From: Blastomussa wellsi
Taxonomy: Eukaryota > Cnidaria > Anthozoa > Scleractinia > Plerogyridae
NCBI GenBank assembly: GCA_947652115.1
Contig: OX393571.1
Location: 16,879,310-16,943,309 of the forward strand
Reading direction: 5' to 3'
Length of the DNA stretch: 64,000 nt
A program made the position numbers and the translations under genes. The number at the start of each line of letters is the position of its first letter. Within the stretch, counting starts at the first letter, position 1. Shown here piece by piece: positions 12,601 to 26,300 of this stretch. The notes beneath the pieces are model-generated. The model was given only the letters and a program-made list of their open reading frames with translations, was not told where the DNA came from and did not search any database.

Positions 12601-14995
12601 TCGGGAAGATCTTGGTTATGCAAGATCTTGGTTAGGCAAGATCTTGGTTATGCAAGAACGTGGTTATGCAAGATCTTGGTTAGGGAAGATCTTTGTTAGG
12701 GAAGATCTTTGTTATGCAAGGAATTGGTTATGCAAGATTTTGGTTAGGCAAGATCTTGGTTATGCAATATCTTGGTTTGGCAAGATCTCGGTAATGCAGG
12801 ATCTTGGTTATGCAAGATCTTCGTTAGGGAAGATCTTGGTTATGCAAGATCTTGGTTATGCAAGATCTTGGTTATTGAAGGTCTTGGTTATGGAAGATCT
12901 TGGTTATGCAAGATCTTGGTTAGGGAAAATCTTGGTTATGCAAGATCTTGGTTATGCAAGATCTTGGTTATGCAAGATCTTGGTTAGGAAAGATCTTGGT
13001 TATGCAAGATCTTGGTTATGCAAGATCTTGGTTATGCAAGATCTTGGTTAGGCAAGTTCTTGGTTATGCAATATCTTGGTTTTGCAAGATCTTGGTAATG
13101 CAAGATCTTGGTTAGGCAATATCTTGGTTAGGAAAGATCTTGGTTATTGAAGACCTTGGTTCGGGAAGATCTTGGTTAGGGAAGATCTTTGTTATGCAAG
13201 GTATTGGTTATGCAAGATCTTGGTTATGCAAGATCTTGGTTATTGAAGATCTTGGTTATGGAAGATCTTGGTTATGCAAGATCTTGGTTATGCAAGATCT
13301 TGGGTATGCAAGATCTTGATTATGCAAGATCTTGGTTATGGAAGATCTTGGTTATGCAAGATCTTGGTTATGCGAGATCTTGGTTATGCAAGATCTTGGT
13401 TAGGCAAGATCTTGGTTATGCAATATCTTGGTTTGGCAAGATCTCGGTAATGCAAAATCTTGGTTAGGGAAGATCTTGGTTATGCAAGATCTTGGTTATG
13501 CAAGATCTTGGTTAGGCAAGATCTTGGTTTGGCAAGATCTTGGTTATGCAAATTCTTGGTTATGCAAGATCTTGGTTATGCAAGATCTTGGTTAGGCAAG
13601 ATCTTGGTTATGCAAGATCTTGGTTAGGCAAGATCTTCGTTAGGGAAGATCTTGGTTATGCAAGATCTTGGTTAGGGAAGATCTTTGTTATGCAAGGTCT
13701 TGGTTATGCAAGATCTTGGTTAGGCAAGATCTTGGTTATGCAACATCTTGGTTAGGAAAGATCTTGGTAATGAAAGATCTTGGTTAGGCAATATCTTGGT
13801 TAGCAAAGATCTTGGTTATTTAAGACCTTGGTTCGGGAAGATCTTGGTTAGGGAATATCTTGGTTATGCAAGATCTTGGTTATGCAAGATCTTGGTTATG
13901 CAAGATCTTTGTTAGACAAGATCTTGGTTATGGAAGATCTTGGTTAGTCAAGATTATGGTTATGCAAGATCTTGGTTATGCAAGATCTTGGTTATGCAAG
14001 ATCTTGGTTATGCAAGATCTTGGTTATGGAAGATCTTGGTTATGCAAGATCTTGGTTATGCAAGATCTTGGTTATGCAAGATCTTGGTTAGGCAAGATCT
14101 TGGTTATGCAAGAACTTGGTTAGGCAAGATCTTGGTTATGCAAGATCTTGGTTATGCAAGAACTTGGTTAGGCAAGATCTTGGTTATGCAAGATCTTGGT
14201 TCGGGAAGATCTTGGTTAGGGAAGATCTTTGTTATGCAAGGTATTGGTTATGCAAAATCTTGGTTAGGCAAGATCTTGGTTATGCAATATCTTGGTTTGG
14301 CAAGATCTCGGTAATGCAAGATCTTGGTTAGGGAAGATCTTGGTTATGCAAGATCTTGGTTATGCAAGATCTTGGTTTTGGAAGATCTTGGTTATGCAAA
14401 AACTTGGTTAGGCAAGATTTTGGTTAGGGAAGATCTTGGTTATGCAAGATCTTGGTTTGGCAAGACCTTGGTTATGCAAGATCTTGGTTATGCAAGATCT
14501 TGGTTATGCAAGATCTCCGTTAGGCAAGATCTTGGTTATGCAAATTCTTGGTTATGCAAGAACTTGGTTATGCAAGATCTTGGTTAGGGAAGATCTCTGT
14601 TATGCAAGATCTTGGTTATGCAAGATCTTGGTAATGCAAGATCTTGGTTATGGAAGGTCTTGGTTATGCAAGATCTCCGTTAGGCAAGATCTTGGTTATG
14701 CAAAATGGTGGTTATTGAAGATCTTGGTTAGGCAAGATCTTGGTTCGGGAAGATCTTGGTTATGCAAGATCTTGGTTAGGCAAGATCTTGGTTATGCAAG
14801 AACGTGGTTATGCAAGATCTTGGTTAGGGAAGATCTTTGTTATGCAAGGTCTTGGTTATGCAAGATCTTGGTTAGGCAAGATCTTGGTTATGCAATATCT
14901 TTGTTAGGGAAGATCTTGGTTATGCAAGATCTTGGTTATGCAAGATCTTGGTTGGGCAAGATCTTTGTTATGGAAGATCTTGGTTATGCAAGATC
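9620..14995 (+). repeat. Family B HOR unit, copy 1
   Basis: Corresponds to about 14,996-20,400. Offsets measured at shared landmarks are 5,376 (9,700), 5,392 (10,148 to 11,028), 5,248 (11,796), 5,200 (12,372 to 12,772), 5,596 (13,189 to 13,268) and 5,404 bp (13,860 to 14,436). Differences within the 12-bp-free part are multiples of 16; the last two carry the 12-bp unit of copy 2. The unit runs gamma, delta, a block with tail TTGGGCAA, a TTTGGCAA-rich middle (10,740-12,350), delta, then beta and alpha. The CTAGATC junction near 10,733 recurs within the unit near 11,436. Confidence 0.87.
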
Positions 14996-17900
14996 TTGGT
15001 TTTGGAAGATCTTGGTTATGCAAAAACTTGGTTAGGCAAGATTTTGGTTAGGGAAGATCTTGGTTATGCAAGATCTTGGTTTGGCAAGACCTTGGTTATG
15101 CAAGATCTTGGTTATGCAAGATCTTGGTTAGGCAAGATATTGGTTTGGCAAGATCTTGGTTATGCAAATTCTTGGTTATGCAAGATCTTGGTTATGCAAG
15201 ATCTTGGTTAGGCAAGATCTTGGTTATGCAAGATCTTGGTTATGCAAGATCTTGGTTATGCAAGATCTTGGTTATGCAAGATCTCCGTTAGGCAAGATCT
15301 TGGTTATGCAAATTCTTGGTTATGCAAGAACTTGGTTATGCAAGATCTTGGTTAGGGAAGATCTCTGTTATGCAAGATCTTGGTTATGCAAGATCTTGGC
15401 AATGCAAGATCTTGGTTATGGAAGGTCTTGGTTATGCAAGATCTCCGTTAGGCAAGATCTTGGTTATGCAAAATGGTGGTTATTGAAGATCTTGGTTAGG
15501 CAAGATCTTGGTTCGGGAAGATCTTGGTTATGCAAGATCTTGGTTAGGCAAGATCTTGGTTATGCAAGAACGTGGCAATGCAAGATCTTGGTTAGGGAAG
15601 ATCTTTGTTATGCAAGGTCTTGGTTATGCAAGATCTTGGTTAGGCAAGATCTTGGTTATGCAATATCTTTGTTAGGGAAGATTTTGGTTATGCAAGATCT
15701 TGGTTATGCAAGATCTTGGTTGGGCAAGATCTTTGTTATGGAAGATCTTGGTTATGCATGATCTTGGTTATGCAAGATCTTGGTTAGGCAAGATCTTGGT
15801 TATGGAAGATTTTGGTTATGCAAGATCTTTGTTAGGGAAGATCTTGGTTATGCAAGATCTTGGTTATGCAAGATCTTGGTTAGGCAAGATCTTGGTTATG
15901 GAAGATCTTGGTTATGCAAGATCTTGGTTATGCAAGATCTTGGTTAGGCAATATCTTGGTTATGCAAGATATTGGTTATTGAAGACCTTGGTTCGGGAAG
16001 ACCTTGGTTCGGGAAGATCTTGGTTAGGGAATATCTTGGTTATGCAAGATCTTGGTTATGGAAGATCTTCGTTAGGGAAGATCTTCGTTATGCAAGATAT
16101 TAGTTTGGCAAGACCTTGGTTATGCTAGATCTTGGTTATGCAAGATCTTGGTTAGGGAATATCTTGGTTTGGCAAGATCTTGGTTATGCAAGATCTTGGT
16201 TATGCAAGATCTTGGTTAGGCAAGATCTTGGTTTGGCAAGATCTTGGTTATGCAAGAACTTGGTTATTCAAGATCTTGGTTATGCAAGATCTTGGTTAGG
16301 CAAGATCTTGGTTATGCAAGATCTCCGTTAGCCAAGATCTTGGTTATGCAAGATCTTGGTTATGCAAGATCTTGGTTATGCAAGATCTTGGTTAGGCAAG
16401 ATCTTGGTTATGCAAAATCTTGGTTATTGAAAATCTTGGTTATGCAAGATCTTGGTTAGGCAAGATCTTGGTTATGCAAGATCTTGGTTATGCAAGATCT
16501 TGGTTTTGGAAGATCTTGGTTATGCAAGATCTTGGTTATGCAAGATATTGGTTATGCAAGATCTTGGTTTGGCAAGATCTTGGTTATGCAAGATCTTGGT
16601 TATGCAAGATCTTGGTTATGCAAGATCTTGGTTATGCAAGATCTTGGTTATGGAAGATCTTAGTGAGGGAAGATCTTGGTTATGCAAGATATTGGTTTGG
16701 CAAGACCTTGGTTATGCTAGATCTTGGTTATGCAAGATCTTGGTTAGGGAATATCTTGGTTTGGCAAGATCTTGGTTATGCAAGATCTTGGTTAGGCAAG
16801 ATCTTGGTTTGGCAAGGTCTTGGTTATGCAAGATCTTGGTTATGCAAGATCTTGGTTATGCAAGATCTTGGTTATGCAAGATCTCCGTTAGCCAAGATCT
16901 TGGTTATGCAAGATCTTGGTTTGGGAAAATCTTGGTTATGCAAGAACTTGGTTAGGCAAGATCTTGGTTATGCAAGATCTTGGTTATGCAAGATCTTGGT
17001 TATGCAAGATCTTGGTTAGGGAAGATCTTGGTTAGGCAAGATCTTGGTTAGGCAAGATGTTGGTTATGCAAGATCTTGGTTATGCAAGAACTTGGTTAGG
17101 CAAGATCTTGGTTATGCAAGATCTTGGTTTTGGAAGATCTTGGTTATGCAAGAACTTGGTCAGGCAAGATCTTGGTTAGGGAAGATCTTGGTTATGCAAG
17201 ATCTTGGTTTGGCAAGAGCTTGGTTATGCAAGATCTTGGTTATGCAAGATCTTGGTTAGGCAATATCTTGGTTATGCAAGATCTTGGTTATTGAAGACCT
17301 TGGTTCGGGAAGATCTTGGTTAGGGAATATATTGGTTATGCAAGATCTTGGTTATGCATGATCTTGGTTATGCAAGATCTTGGTTAGGCAAGATCTTGGT
17401 TATGCAAGATCTTGGTTATGCAAGATCTTGGTTTTGGAAGATCTTGGTTATGCAAGATCTTGGTTTGGAAAGATCTTGGTTATTCAAGATCTTGGTTATG
17501 CAAGATCTTGGTTTGGCAAGATATTGGTTATGCAAAATCTTGGTTTTTGAAGATCTTGGTTAGGCAAGATCTTGGTTAGGCAAGATCTTGGTTATGCAAG
17601 AACTTGGTTATGCAAGATCTTGGTTAGGGAAGATCTTTGTTATGCAAGATCTTGGTTATGGAAGATCTTGGTAATGCAAGATCTTGGTTATGGAAGGTCT
17701 TGGTTATGCAAGATCTCCGTTAGGCAAGATCTTGGTTATGCAAAATGTTGGTTATTGAAGTTCTTGGTTAGGCAAGATCTTGGTTAGGCAAGATCTTGGT
17801 TCGGGAAGATCTTGGTTATGCAAGATCTTGGTTAGGCAAGATCTTGGTTATGCAAGAACGTGGTTATGCAAGATCTTGGTTAAAGAAGATCTTTGTTAGG

Positions 17901-20400
17901 GAAGATCTTTGTTATGCAAGGAATTGGTTATGCAAGATTTTGGTTAGGCAAGATCTTGGTTATGCAATATCTTGGTTTGGCAAGATCTCGGTAATGCAAG
18001 ATCTTGGTTATGCAAGATCTTCGTTAGGGAAGATCTTGGTTATGCAAGATCTTGGTTATGCAAGATCTTGGTTATTGAAGGTCTTGGTTATGGAAGATCT
18101 TGGTTATGCAAGATCTTGGTTAGGGAAAATCTTGGTTATGCAAGATCTTGGTTATGCAAGATCTTGGTTATGCAAGATCTTGGTTAGGAAAGATCTTGGT
18201 TATGCAAGATCTTGGTTATGCAAGATCTTGGTTATGCAAGATCTTCGTTAGGCAAGTTCTTGGTTATGCAATATCTTGGTTTTGCAAGATCTTGGTAATG
18301 CAAGATCTTGGTTAGGCAATATCTTGGTTAGGAAAGATCTTGGTTATTGAAGACCTTGGTTCGGGAAGATCTTGGTTAGGGAATATCTCGGTTATGCAAG
18401 ATCTTGGTTATGCAAGATCTTGGTTATGCAAGATCTTGGTTATGCAAGATCTTGGTTATGCAAGATCTTGGTTATGCAAGAGCTTGGTTATGCAAGATCT
18501 TGGTTATGCAAGATACTGGTTATGCAAAATCTTGGTTATGCAAGATCTTGGTTAGGCAAGATCTTGGTTATGGAAGATCTTGGTTATGCAAGATCTTGGT
18601 TATGCAAGATCTTGGTTATGCAATATCTTGGTTAGGAAAAATCTTGGTTATGCAAGATCTTGGTTATGCAAGATCTTGGTTATGCAAGATCTTGGTTAGG
18701 CAAGATCTTGGTTAAGATCTTGGTTAGGCAAGATCTTGGTTATTGAAGATCTTGGTTCGGGAAGATCTTGGTTAAGGAAGATCTTTGTTATGCAAGGTAT
18801 TGGTTATGCAAGATCTTGGTTACGCAAGATCTTGGTTATTGAAGATCTTGGTTATGGAAGATCTTGGTTATGCAAGATCTTGGTTATGCAAGATCTTGGT
18901 TATGCAAGATCTTGATTATGCAAGATCTTGGTTATGGAAGATCTTGGTTATGCAAGATCTTGGTTATGCGAGATCTTGGTTATGCAAGATCTTGGTTAGG
19001 CAAGATCTTGGTTATGCAATATCTTGGTTTGGCAAGATCTCGGTAATGCAAGATCTTGGTTAGGGAAGATCTTGGTTATGCAAGATCTTGGTTATGCAAG
19101 ATCTTGCTTATGCAAGATCTTGGTTAGGCAAGATCTTGGTTATGCAATATCTTGGTTAGGAAAGATCTTGGTAATGAAAGATCTTGGTTAGGCAATATCT
19201 TGGTTAGCAAAGATCTTGGTTATTTAAGACCTTGGTTCGGGAAGATCTTGGTTAGGGAATATCTTGGTTATGCAAGATCTTGGTTATGCAAGATCTTGGT
19301 TATGCAAGATCTTTGTTAGACAAGATCTTGGTTATGGAAGATCTTGGTTAGTCAAGATCTTGGTTATGCAAGATCTTGGTTATGCAAGATCTTGGTTATG
19401 CAAGATCTTGGTTATGCAAGATCTTGGTTATGGAAGATCTTGGTTATGCAAGATCTTGGTTATGCAAGATCTTGGTTATGCAAGATCTTGGTTAGGCAAG
19501 ATCTTGGTTATGCAAGAACTTGGTTAGGCAAGATCTTGGTTATGCAAGATCTTGGTTATGCAAGAACTTGGTTAGGCAAGATCTTGGTTATGCAAGATCT
19601 TGGTTCGGGAAGATCTTGGTTAGGGAAGATCTTTGTTATGCAAGGTATTGGTTATGCAAGATCTTGGTTAGGCAAGATCTTGGTTATGCAATATCTTGGT
19701 TTGGCAAGATCTCGGTAATGCAAGATCTTGGTTAGGGAAGATCTTGGTAATGCAAGATCTTGGTTATGCAAGATCTTGGTTTTGGAAGATCTTGGTTATG
19801 CAAAAACTTGGTTAGGCAAGATTTTGGTTAGGGAAGATCTTGGTTATGCAAGATCTTGGTTTGGCAAGACCTTGGTTATGCAAGATCTTGGTTATGCAAG
19901 ATCTTGGTTATGCAAGATCTCCGTTAGGCAAGATCTTGGTTATGCAAATTCTTGGTTATGCAAAAACTTGGTTATGCAAGATCTTGGTTAGGGAAGATCT
20001 CTGTTATGCAAGATCTTGGTTATGCAAGATCTTGGTAATGCAAGATCTTGGTTATGGAAGGTCTTGGTTATGCAAGATCTCCGTTAGGCAAGATCTTGGT
20101 TATGCAATATGGTGGTTATTGAAGATCTTGGTTAGGCAAGATCTTGGTTCGGGAAGATCTTGGTTATGCAAGATCTTGGTTAGGCAAGATCTTGGTTATG
20201 CAAGAACGTGGTTATGCAAGATCTTGGTTAGGGAAGATCTTTGTTATGCAAAGTCTTGGTTATGCAAGATCTTGGTTAGGCAAGATCTTGGTTATGCAAT
20301 ATCTTTGTTAGGGAAGATCTTGGTTATGCAAGATCTTGGTTATGCAAGATCTTGGTTGGGCAAGATCTTTGTTATGGAAGATCTTGGTTATGCAAGATCT
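14996..20400 (+). repeat. Family B HOR unit, copy 2
   Basis: Second copy of the unit of about 5.4 kb, starting with gamma at 15,000. It keeps the order of copy 1 but adds about 24 monomers around 18,400-18,700 (beta plus a run of consensus units and the 12-bp unit), a segment otherwise known from family A at 4,880-5,190 and 8,110-8,430. That suggests exchange between A- and B-type copies. Private changes include GATCTTCG near 16,064 and a TTATTCAA tail with GAACTTGG near 16,255. Confidence 0.87.
18704..18715 (+). repeat. Off-length monomer, 12 bp (copy 3)
   Basis: Third instance of GATCTTGGTTAA, set in the same local context as at 5,176 and 8,420 although in family B. Phase moves from 0 to 12. 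Confidence 0.95.
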
Positions 20401-22543
20401 TGGTTATGCAAGATCTTGGTTAGGCATGATCTTGGTTATGGAAGATTTTAATTATGCAAGATCTTTGTTAGGGAAGATCTTGGTTATGCAAGATCTTGGT
20501 TATGCAAGATCTTGGTTAGGCAAGATCTTGGTTATGGAAGATCTTGGTTATGCAAGATCTTGGTTATGCAAGATCTTGGTTATTCAAGATCTTGGTTAGA
20601 CAAGATCTTGGTCAGGCAAGATCTTGGTTATTGAAGATCTTGGTTCGGAAAGATCTTGGTTAGGGAAGATCTTTGTTATGCAAGGTACTGGTTATGCAAG
20701 ATCTTGGTTAGCCAAGATCTTGGTTATGCAATATCTTGGTTTGGCAAGATCTCGGTAATGCAAGATCTTGGTTAGGGAAGATCTTGGTTCGGGAAGATCT
20801 TGGTTAGGGAAGATCTTTGTTATGCAAGGTATTGGTTATGCAATATCTTGGTTAGGCAAGATCTTGGTTATGCAATATCTTGGTTTGGCAAGATCTCGGT
20901 AATGCAAGTTCTTGGTTTGGCAAGATCTTGGTTATCCAAAATCTTGGTTATTGAAGATCTTGGTAAGGCAAGATCTTGGTTAGGCAAGATCTTGGTTATG
21001 GAAGATCTTGGTTAGGGAAGATCTTGGTTTTGCAAGATCTTGGTTTGGCAAGACCTTGGTTATGCAAATTCTTGGTTATGCAAGATCTTGGTTATGCAAG
21101 ATCTTGGTTAGGCAAGATCTTGGTTATGCAAGATCTTGGTTATGCAAGATCTTGGTTATGCAAGATCTTGGTTTTGGAAGATCTTGGTTATGCAAAAACT
21201 TGGTTAGGCAATATCTTGGTTAGGGAAGATCTTGGTTATGCAAGATCTTGGTTTGGCAAGACCTTGGTTATGCAAATTCTTGGTTATGCAAGATCTTGGT
21301 TATGCAAGATCTTGGTTAGGCAAGATCTTGGTTATGCAAGATCTTGGTTATGCAAAATCTTGTTTATGCAAGATCTTGGTTATGCAAGATCTTGGTTATG
21401 CAAGATCTCCGTTAGGCAAGATCTTGGTTATGCAAATTCTTGGTTATGCAAGAACTTGGTTATGCAAGACCTTGGTTAGGGAATATCTTTGTTATGCAAG
21501 ATCTTGGTTATGGAAGATCTTGGTAATGCAAGATCTTGGTTATGGAAGGTCTTGGTTATGCAAGATCTCCGTTAGGCAAGATCTTGGTTATGCAAAATGT
21601 TGGTTATTGAAGATCTTGGTTAGGCAAGATCTTGGTTAGGCAAGATCTTGGTTTGGGAAGATCTTGGTTATGCAAGATATTGGTTAGGCAAGATCTTGGT
21701 TATGCAAGAACGTGGTTATGCAAGATCTTGGTTAGGGAAGATCTTGGTTATGCAAGATCTTTGTTAGGGAAGATCTTGGTTATGCAAGATCTTGGTTATG
21801 CAAGATCTTTGTTAGGCAAGATCTTGGTTATGCAAGAACGTGGTTATGCAAGATCTTGGTTAGGGAAGATCTTTGTTATGCAAGGTCTTGGTTATGCAAG
21901 ATCTTGGTTAGGCAAGATCTTGGTTATGCAATATCTTTGTTAGGGAAGATCTTGGTGATGCAAGATGTTGGTTATGCAAGATCTTGGTTAGGCAAGATCT
22001 TGGTTATGGAAGATCTTGGTTATGCAAGATCTTGGTTATGCAATATCTTGGTTAGGCAAGATCTTGGTTATGCAATATCTTGGTTTGGCAAGATCTCGGT
22101 AATGCAAGATCTTGGTTATGCAAGATCTTGGTTAGGGAAGATCTTGGTTATGGAAGATCTTGGTTATGCAAGATCTTGGTTATGCAAGATCTTGGTTGGG
22201 GAAGATCTTGGTTATGCAAGATCTTGGTTTTGGAAGATCTTGGTTATGCAAGAACTTGGTTAGGCAAGATCTTTGTTAGGGAAGATCTTGGTTATGCAAG
22301 ATCTTCGTTTGGCAAGACCTTGGTTATGCAAGATCCTCGTTATGCAAGATCTTGGTTAGGCAATATCTTGGTTAGGAAAGATCTTGGTTTTTGAAGTCCT
22401 TGGTTCGGGAAGATCTTCGTTAGGGAATATCGTGGTTATGCAAGATCTTGGTTATGCAAGATCCTTGTTATGCAAGATCTTTGTTAGGCAAGATATTGGT
22501 TATGCAAAATCTTGGTTATTGAAGATCTTGGTTATGCAAGATC

Positions 22544-22770
22544 TTGGTTAGGCAAGATCTTGGTTATGAAAGATCTTGGTTATGCAAGATCTTGGTTATG
22601 CAAGATCTTGGTTAGGCAAGATCTTGGTTAGGCAAGATCTTGGTTATGAAAGATCTTGGTTATGCAAGATCTTGGTTAGGCAAGATCTTGGTTAGGCAAG
22701 ATCTTGGTTATGAAAGATCTTGGTTATGCAAGATCTTGGTTATGCAAGATCTTGGTTAGGCAAGATCTTG
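22544..22770 (+). repeat. Local 64/80-bp tandem block with TTATGAAA tail
   Basis: The tail TTATGAAA followed by one or two consensus units and two TTAGGCAA units recurs three times (near 22,567, 22,647 and 22,711). The paralogous stretch at about 29,960-30,170 keeps the triplication, so it predates the family C duplication. Confidence 0.75.
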
Positions 22771-23679
22771 GTCAGGCAAGATCTTGGTTATTGAAAATCT
22801 TGGTTCGGGAAGATCTTGGTTAAGGAAGATCTTTGTTATGCAAGGTATTGGTTATGCAAGATCTTAGTTAGGCAAGATCTTGGTTATGCAATATCTTGGT
22901 TTGGCAAGATCTCGGTAATGCAATATCTTGGTCAGGGAAGATCTTGGTTATGCAAGATCTTGGTTTTGGAAGATCTTGGTTATGCAAGAACTTGGTTAGG
23001 CAAGATCTTGGTTAGGGAGGATCTTGGTTATGCAAGATCTTGGTTTGGCAAGACCTTGGTTATGCAAGATCTTGGTTATGCAAGATCTTGGTTTGGCAAC
23101 ATCTTGGTTATGCAAGATCTTGGTTATGCAAGATCTTGGTTATGCAAGATCTTGGTTTGGCAAGATCTTGGTTATGCAAGATCTTGGTTATGCAAGATCT
23201 TGGTTTGGCAAGATCTTGGTTATGCAAAATCTTGGTTATTGAAGATCTTGGTTAGGAAAGATCTTGGTTAGGCAAGATCTTGGTTATGCAAGATCTTGGT
23301 TAGGGAAGATCTTGGTTATGCAAGATCTTGGTTATGCAAGATCTCCGTTAGGCAAGATCTTAATTATGCAAGATCTTGGTTATGCAAGAACTTGGTTATG
23401 CAAGATCTTGGTTAGGGAAGATCTTTGTTATGCAAGATCTTGGTTATTGAAGATCTTGGTTAGGCAGGATCTTCGTTAGGCAAGATCTTGGTTATGCAAA
23501 ATCTTGGTTATTGAAGATCTTGGTTAGGCAAGATCTTGGTTAGGCAAGATCTAGGTTCGGGAAAATCTTGGTTATGCAAGATCTTGGTTAGGCAAGATCT
23601 TGGTTATTGAAGATCTTGGTTCGGGAAGATCTTGGTTAGGGAAGATCTTTGTTATGCAAGGTCTTGGTTATGCAAGATC

Positions 23680-25750
23680 TTGGTTAGGGAAGATCTTGGT
23701 TATGCAATATCTTGGTTTGGCAAGATCTTGGTAATGCAAGATCTTGGTTAGGCAATATCTTGGTTAGGAAAGATCTTGGTTATTGAAGACCTTGGTTCGG
23801 GAAGATCTTGGTTAGGGAATATCTTGGTTATGCAAGATCTTGGTTATGCAAGATCTTGGTTATGCAAGATCTTGGTTTGGCAAGATCTTGGTTATGGAAG
23901 ATCTTGGTTATGCAAGATCTTGCTTATGCAATATCTTGGTTTGGCAAGATCTTGGTAATGCAAGATCTTGGTTATGCAAGATCTTTGTTAGGCAAGATCT
24001 TGGTTAGGGAAGATCTTGGTTAGGGAAGATCTTGGTTATTGAAGATCTTGGTTTGGGAAGATCTTGGTTAGGGAAGATCTTAGTTATGCAAGATCTTGGT
24101 TATGCAAGATCTTGGTTTTGGAAGATCTTGGTTATGCAAGATCTTGGTTATGCAAGATCTTGCTTTGGCAAGATCTTGGTTATGCAAGATCTTGGTTATG
24201 CAAGATCTTGGTTATGCAAGATCTTGGTTAGGCAAGATCTTTGTTATGCAAGATCTTGGTTAGGCAAAATCTTGGTTAGGGAAGGTCTTGATTATGCAAG
24301 ATCTTGGTTATGCAAGATCTTGGTTATGCAAGGTCTTGGTTATGCAAAATCTTGGTTATGCAAGATCTTGGTTATTCAAGATCTTGGTTATGGAAGATCT
24401 TGGTTATGCAAGATCTTGGTTATGCAAGATCTTGGTTAGGAAAGATCTTGGTTATGCAAAATCTTGGTTAAGCAATATCTTGGTTATGGAAGATCTTGGT
24501 TATGCATGATCTTGGTTAGGCAAGATCTTGGTTATTGAAGATCTTGGTTCGGGACGATCTTGGTTACGGAAGATCTTTGTTATGCAAGGTCTTGGTTATG
24601 CAAGATCTTGGTTAGGCAAGATCTTGGTTATGCAATATCTTGGTTTGGCAAGATCTTGGTAATGCAAGATCTTGGTTAGGCAATATCTTGGTTAGGAAAG
24701 ATCTTGGTTATTGAAGACCTTGGTTCGGGAAGATCTTGGTTAGGGAATATCTTGGTTATGCAAGATCTTGGTTATGCAAGATCTTGGTTATGCAAGATCT
24801 TGGTTAGGAAAGATCTTGGTTATGGAAGATCTTGGTTATGCAAGATCTTGCTTATGCAATATCTTGGTTTGGCAAGATCTTGGTAATGCAAGATCTTGGT
24901 TATGCAAGATCTTTGTTAGGCAAGATCTTGGTTAGGGAAGATCTTGGTTAGGGAAGATCTTGGTTATTGAAGATCTTGGTTTGGGAAGATCTTGGTTAGG
25001 GAAGATCTTAGTTATGCAAGATCTTGGTTATGCAAGATCTTGGTTTTGGAAGATCTTGGTTATGCAAGATCTTGGTTATGCAAGATCTTGCTTTGGCAAG
25101 ATCTTGGTTATGCAAGATCTTGGTTATGCAAGATCTTGGTTATGCAAGATCTTGGTTAGGCAAGATCTTTGTTATGCAAGATCTTGGTTAGGCAAAATCT
25201 TGGTTAGGGAAGGTCTTGATTATGCAAGATCTTGGTTATGCAAGATCTTGGTTATGCAAGGTCTTGGTTATGCAAAATCTTGGTTATGCAAGATCTTGGT
25301 TATTCAAGATCTTGGTTATGGAAGATCTTGGTTATGCAAGATCTTGGTTATGCAAGATCTTGGTTAGGAAAGATCTTGGTTATGCAAAATCTTGGTTAAG
25401 CAATATCTTGGTTATGGAAGATCTTGGTTATGCATGATCTTGGTTAGGCAAGATCTTGGTTATTGAAGATCTTGGTTCGGGACGATCTTGGTTACGGAAG
25501 ATCTTTGTTATGCAAGGTCTTGGTTATGCAAGATCTTGGTTAGGCAAGATCTTGGTTATGCAATATCTTGGTTTGGCAAGATCTTGGTAATGCAAGATCT
25601 TGGTTAGGCAATATCTTGGTTAGGAAAGATCTTGGTTATTGAAGACCTTGGTTCGGGAAGATCTTGGTTAGGGAATATCTTGGTTATGCAAGATCTTGGT
25701 TATGCAAGATCTTGGTTATGCAAGATCTTGGTTAGGAAAGATCTTGGTTA
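23680..25750 (+). repeat. 928-bp HOR, about 2.2 copies (58 monomers each)
   Basis: Landmarks repeat at exactly 928 bp: beta at 23,772, 24,700 and 25,628; the open stretches at 24,032 and 24,960 and at 24,288 and 25,216 translate identically. Variants inside each unit include GATCTTGC next to TTTGGCAA, GGTCTTGATTATGCAA, TTATTCAA and TTATGCAT tails. A following block repeats the CGGGACG and TTACGGAA pair after only 384 bp (25,480 to 25,864). The paralogous site in copy 2 of family C (near 31,199) has one copy. Confidence 0.92.
24668..24763 (+). repeat. Cassette beta, exemplar (6 monomers, 96 bp)
   Basis: Six monomers in fixed order: tail TTAGGCAA; TATCTTGGTTAGGAAA; tail TTATTGAA; GACCTTGGTTCGGGAA; tail TTAGGGAA; then TATCTTGG followed by the consensus tail. 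The head change GACC sits directly before the TTCGGGAA tail in nearly all copies and separates this block from alpha, where the head is GATC. It recurs in every HOR family, for example near 4,830, 8,090, 13,140, 18,340, 23,772, 25,628, 26,490, 31,200, 36,590, 42,780 and 59,130. Early copies have TATCTCGG in the last unit where later ones have TATCTTGG. Confidence 0.9.
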
Positions 25751-26123
25751 TGCAAAATCTTGGTTATGCAATATCTTGGTTATGGAAGATCTTGGTTATG
25801 CAAGATCTTGGTTAGGCAAGATCTTGGTTAGGCAAGATCTTGGTTATTGAAGATCTTGGTTCGGGACGATCTTGGTTACGGAAGATCTTTGTTATGCAAG
25901 GTCTTGGTTATGCAAGATCTTGGTTAGGCAAGATCTTGGTTATGCAATATCTTGGTTTGGCAAGATCTTGGTAATGCAAGATCTTGGTTAGGCAATATCT
26001 TGGTTAGGAAAGATCTTGGTTATTGAAGACCTTGGTTCGGGAAGATCTTGGTTAGGGAATATCTTGGTTATGCAAGATCTTGGTTATGCAAGATCTTGGT
26101 TATGCAAGATCTTGGTTAGGCAA

Positions 26124-26300
26124 GATCTTCGTTATGCAAGATCTTGGTTAGGCAAGATCTTCGTTATGCAAGAACTTGGTTAGGCAAGATCTTCGTTATG
26201 CAAGATCTTGGTTAGGCAAGATCTTGGTTATGCAAGATCTTGGTTAGGCAAGATCTTCGTTATGCAAGATCTTGGTTAGGCAAGATCTTGGTTATGCAAG
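26124..26300 (+). repeat. Dimeric stretch: TTCG-head unit alternating with TTAGGCAA unit
   Basis: GATCTTCGTTATGCAA starts at 26,124, 26,156, 26,188 and 26,252, each followed by a TTAGGCAA-tailed unit, giving a 32-bp dimer period. The paralogue at about 31,691-31,860 keeps the layout with the first head changed to GATCTTTG. Related dimers run to 26,780 and 32,350. Confidence 0.8.
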
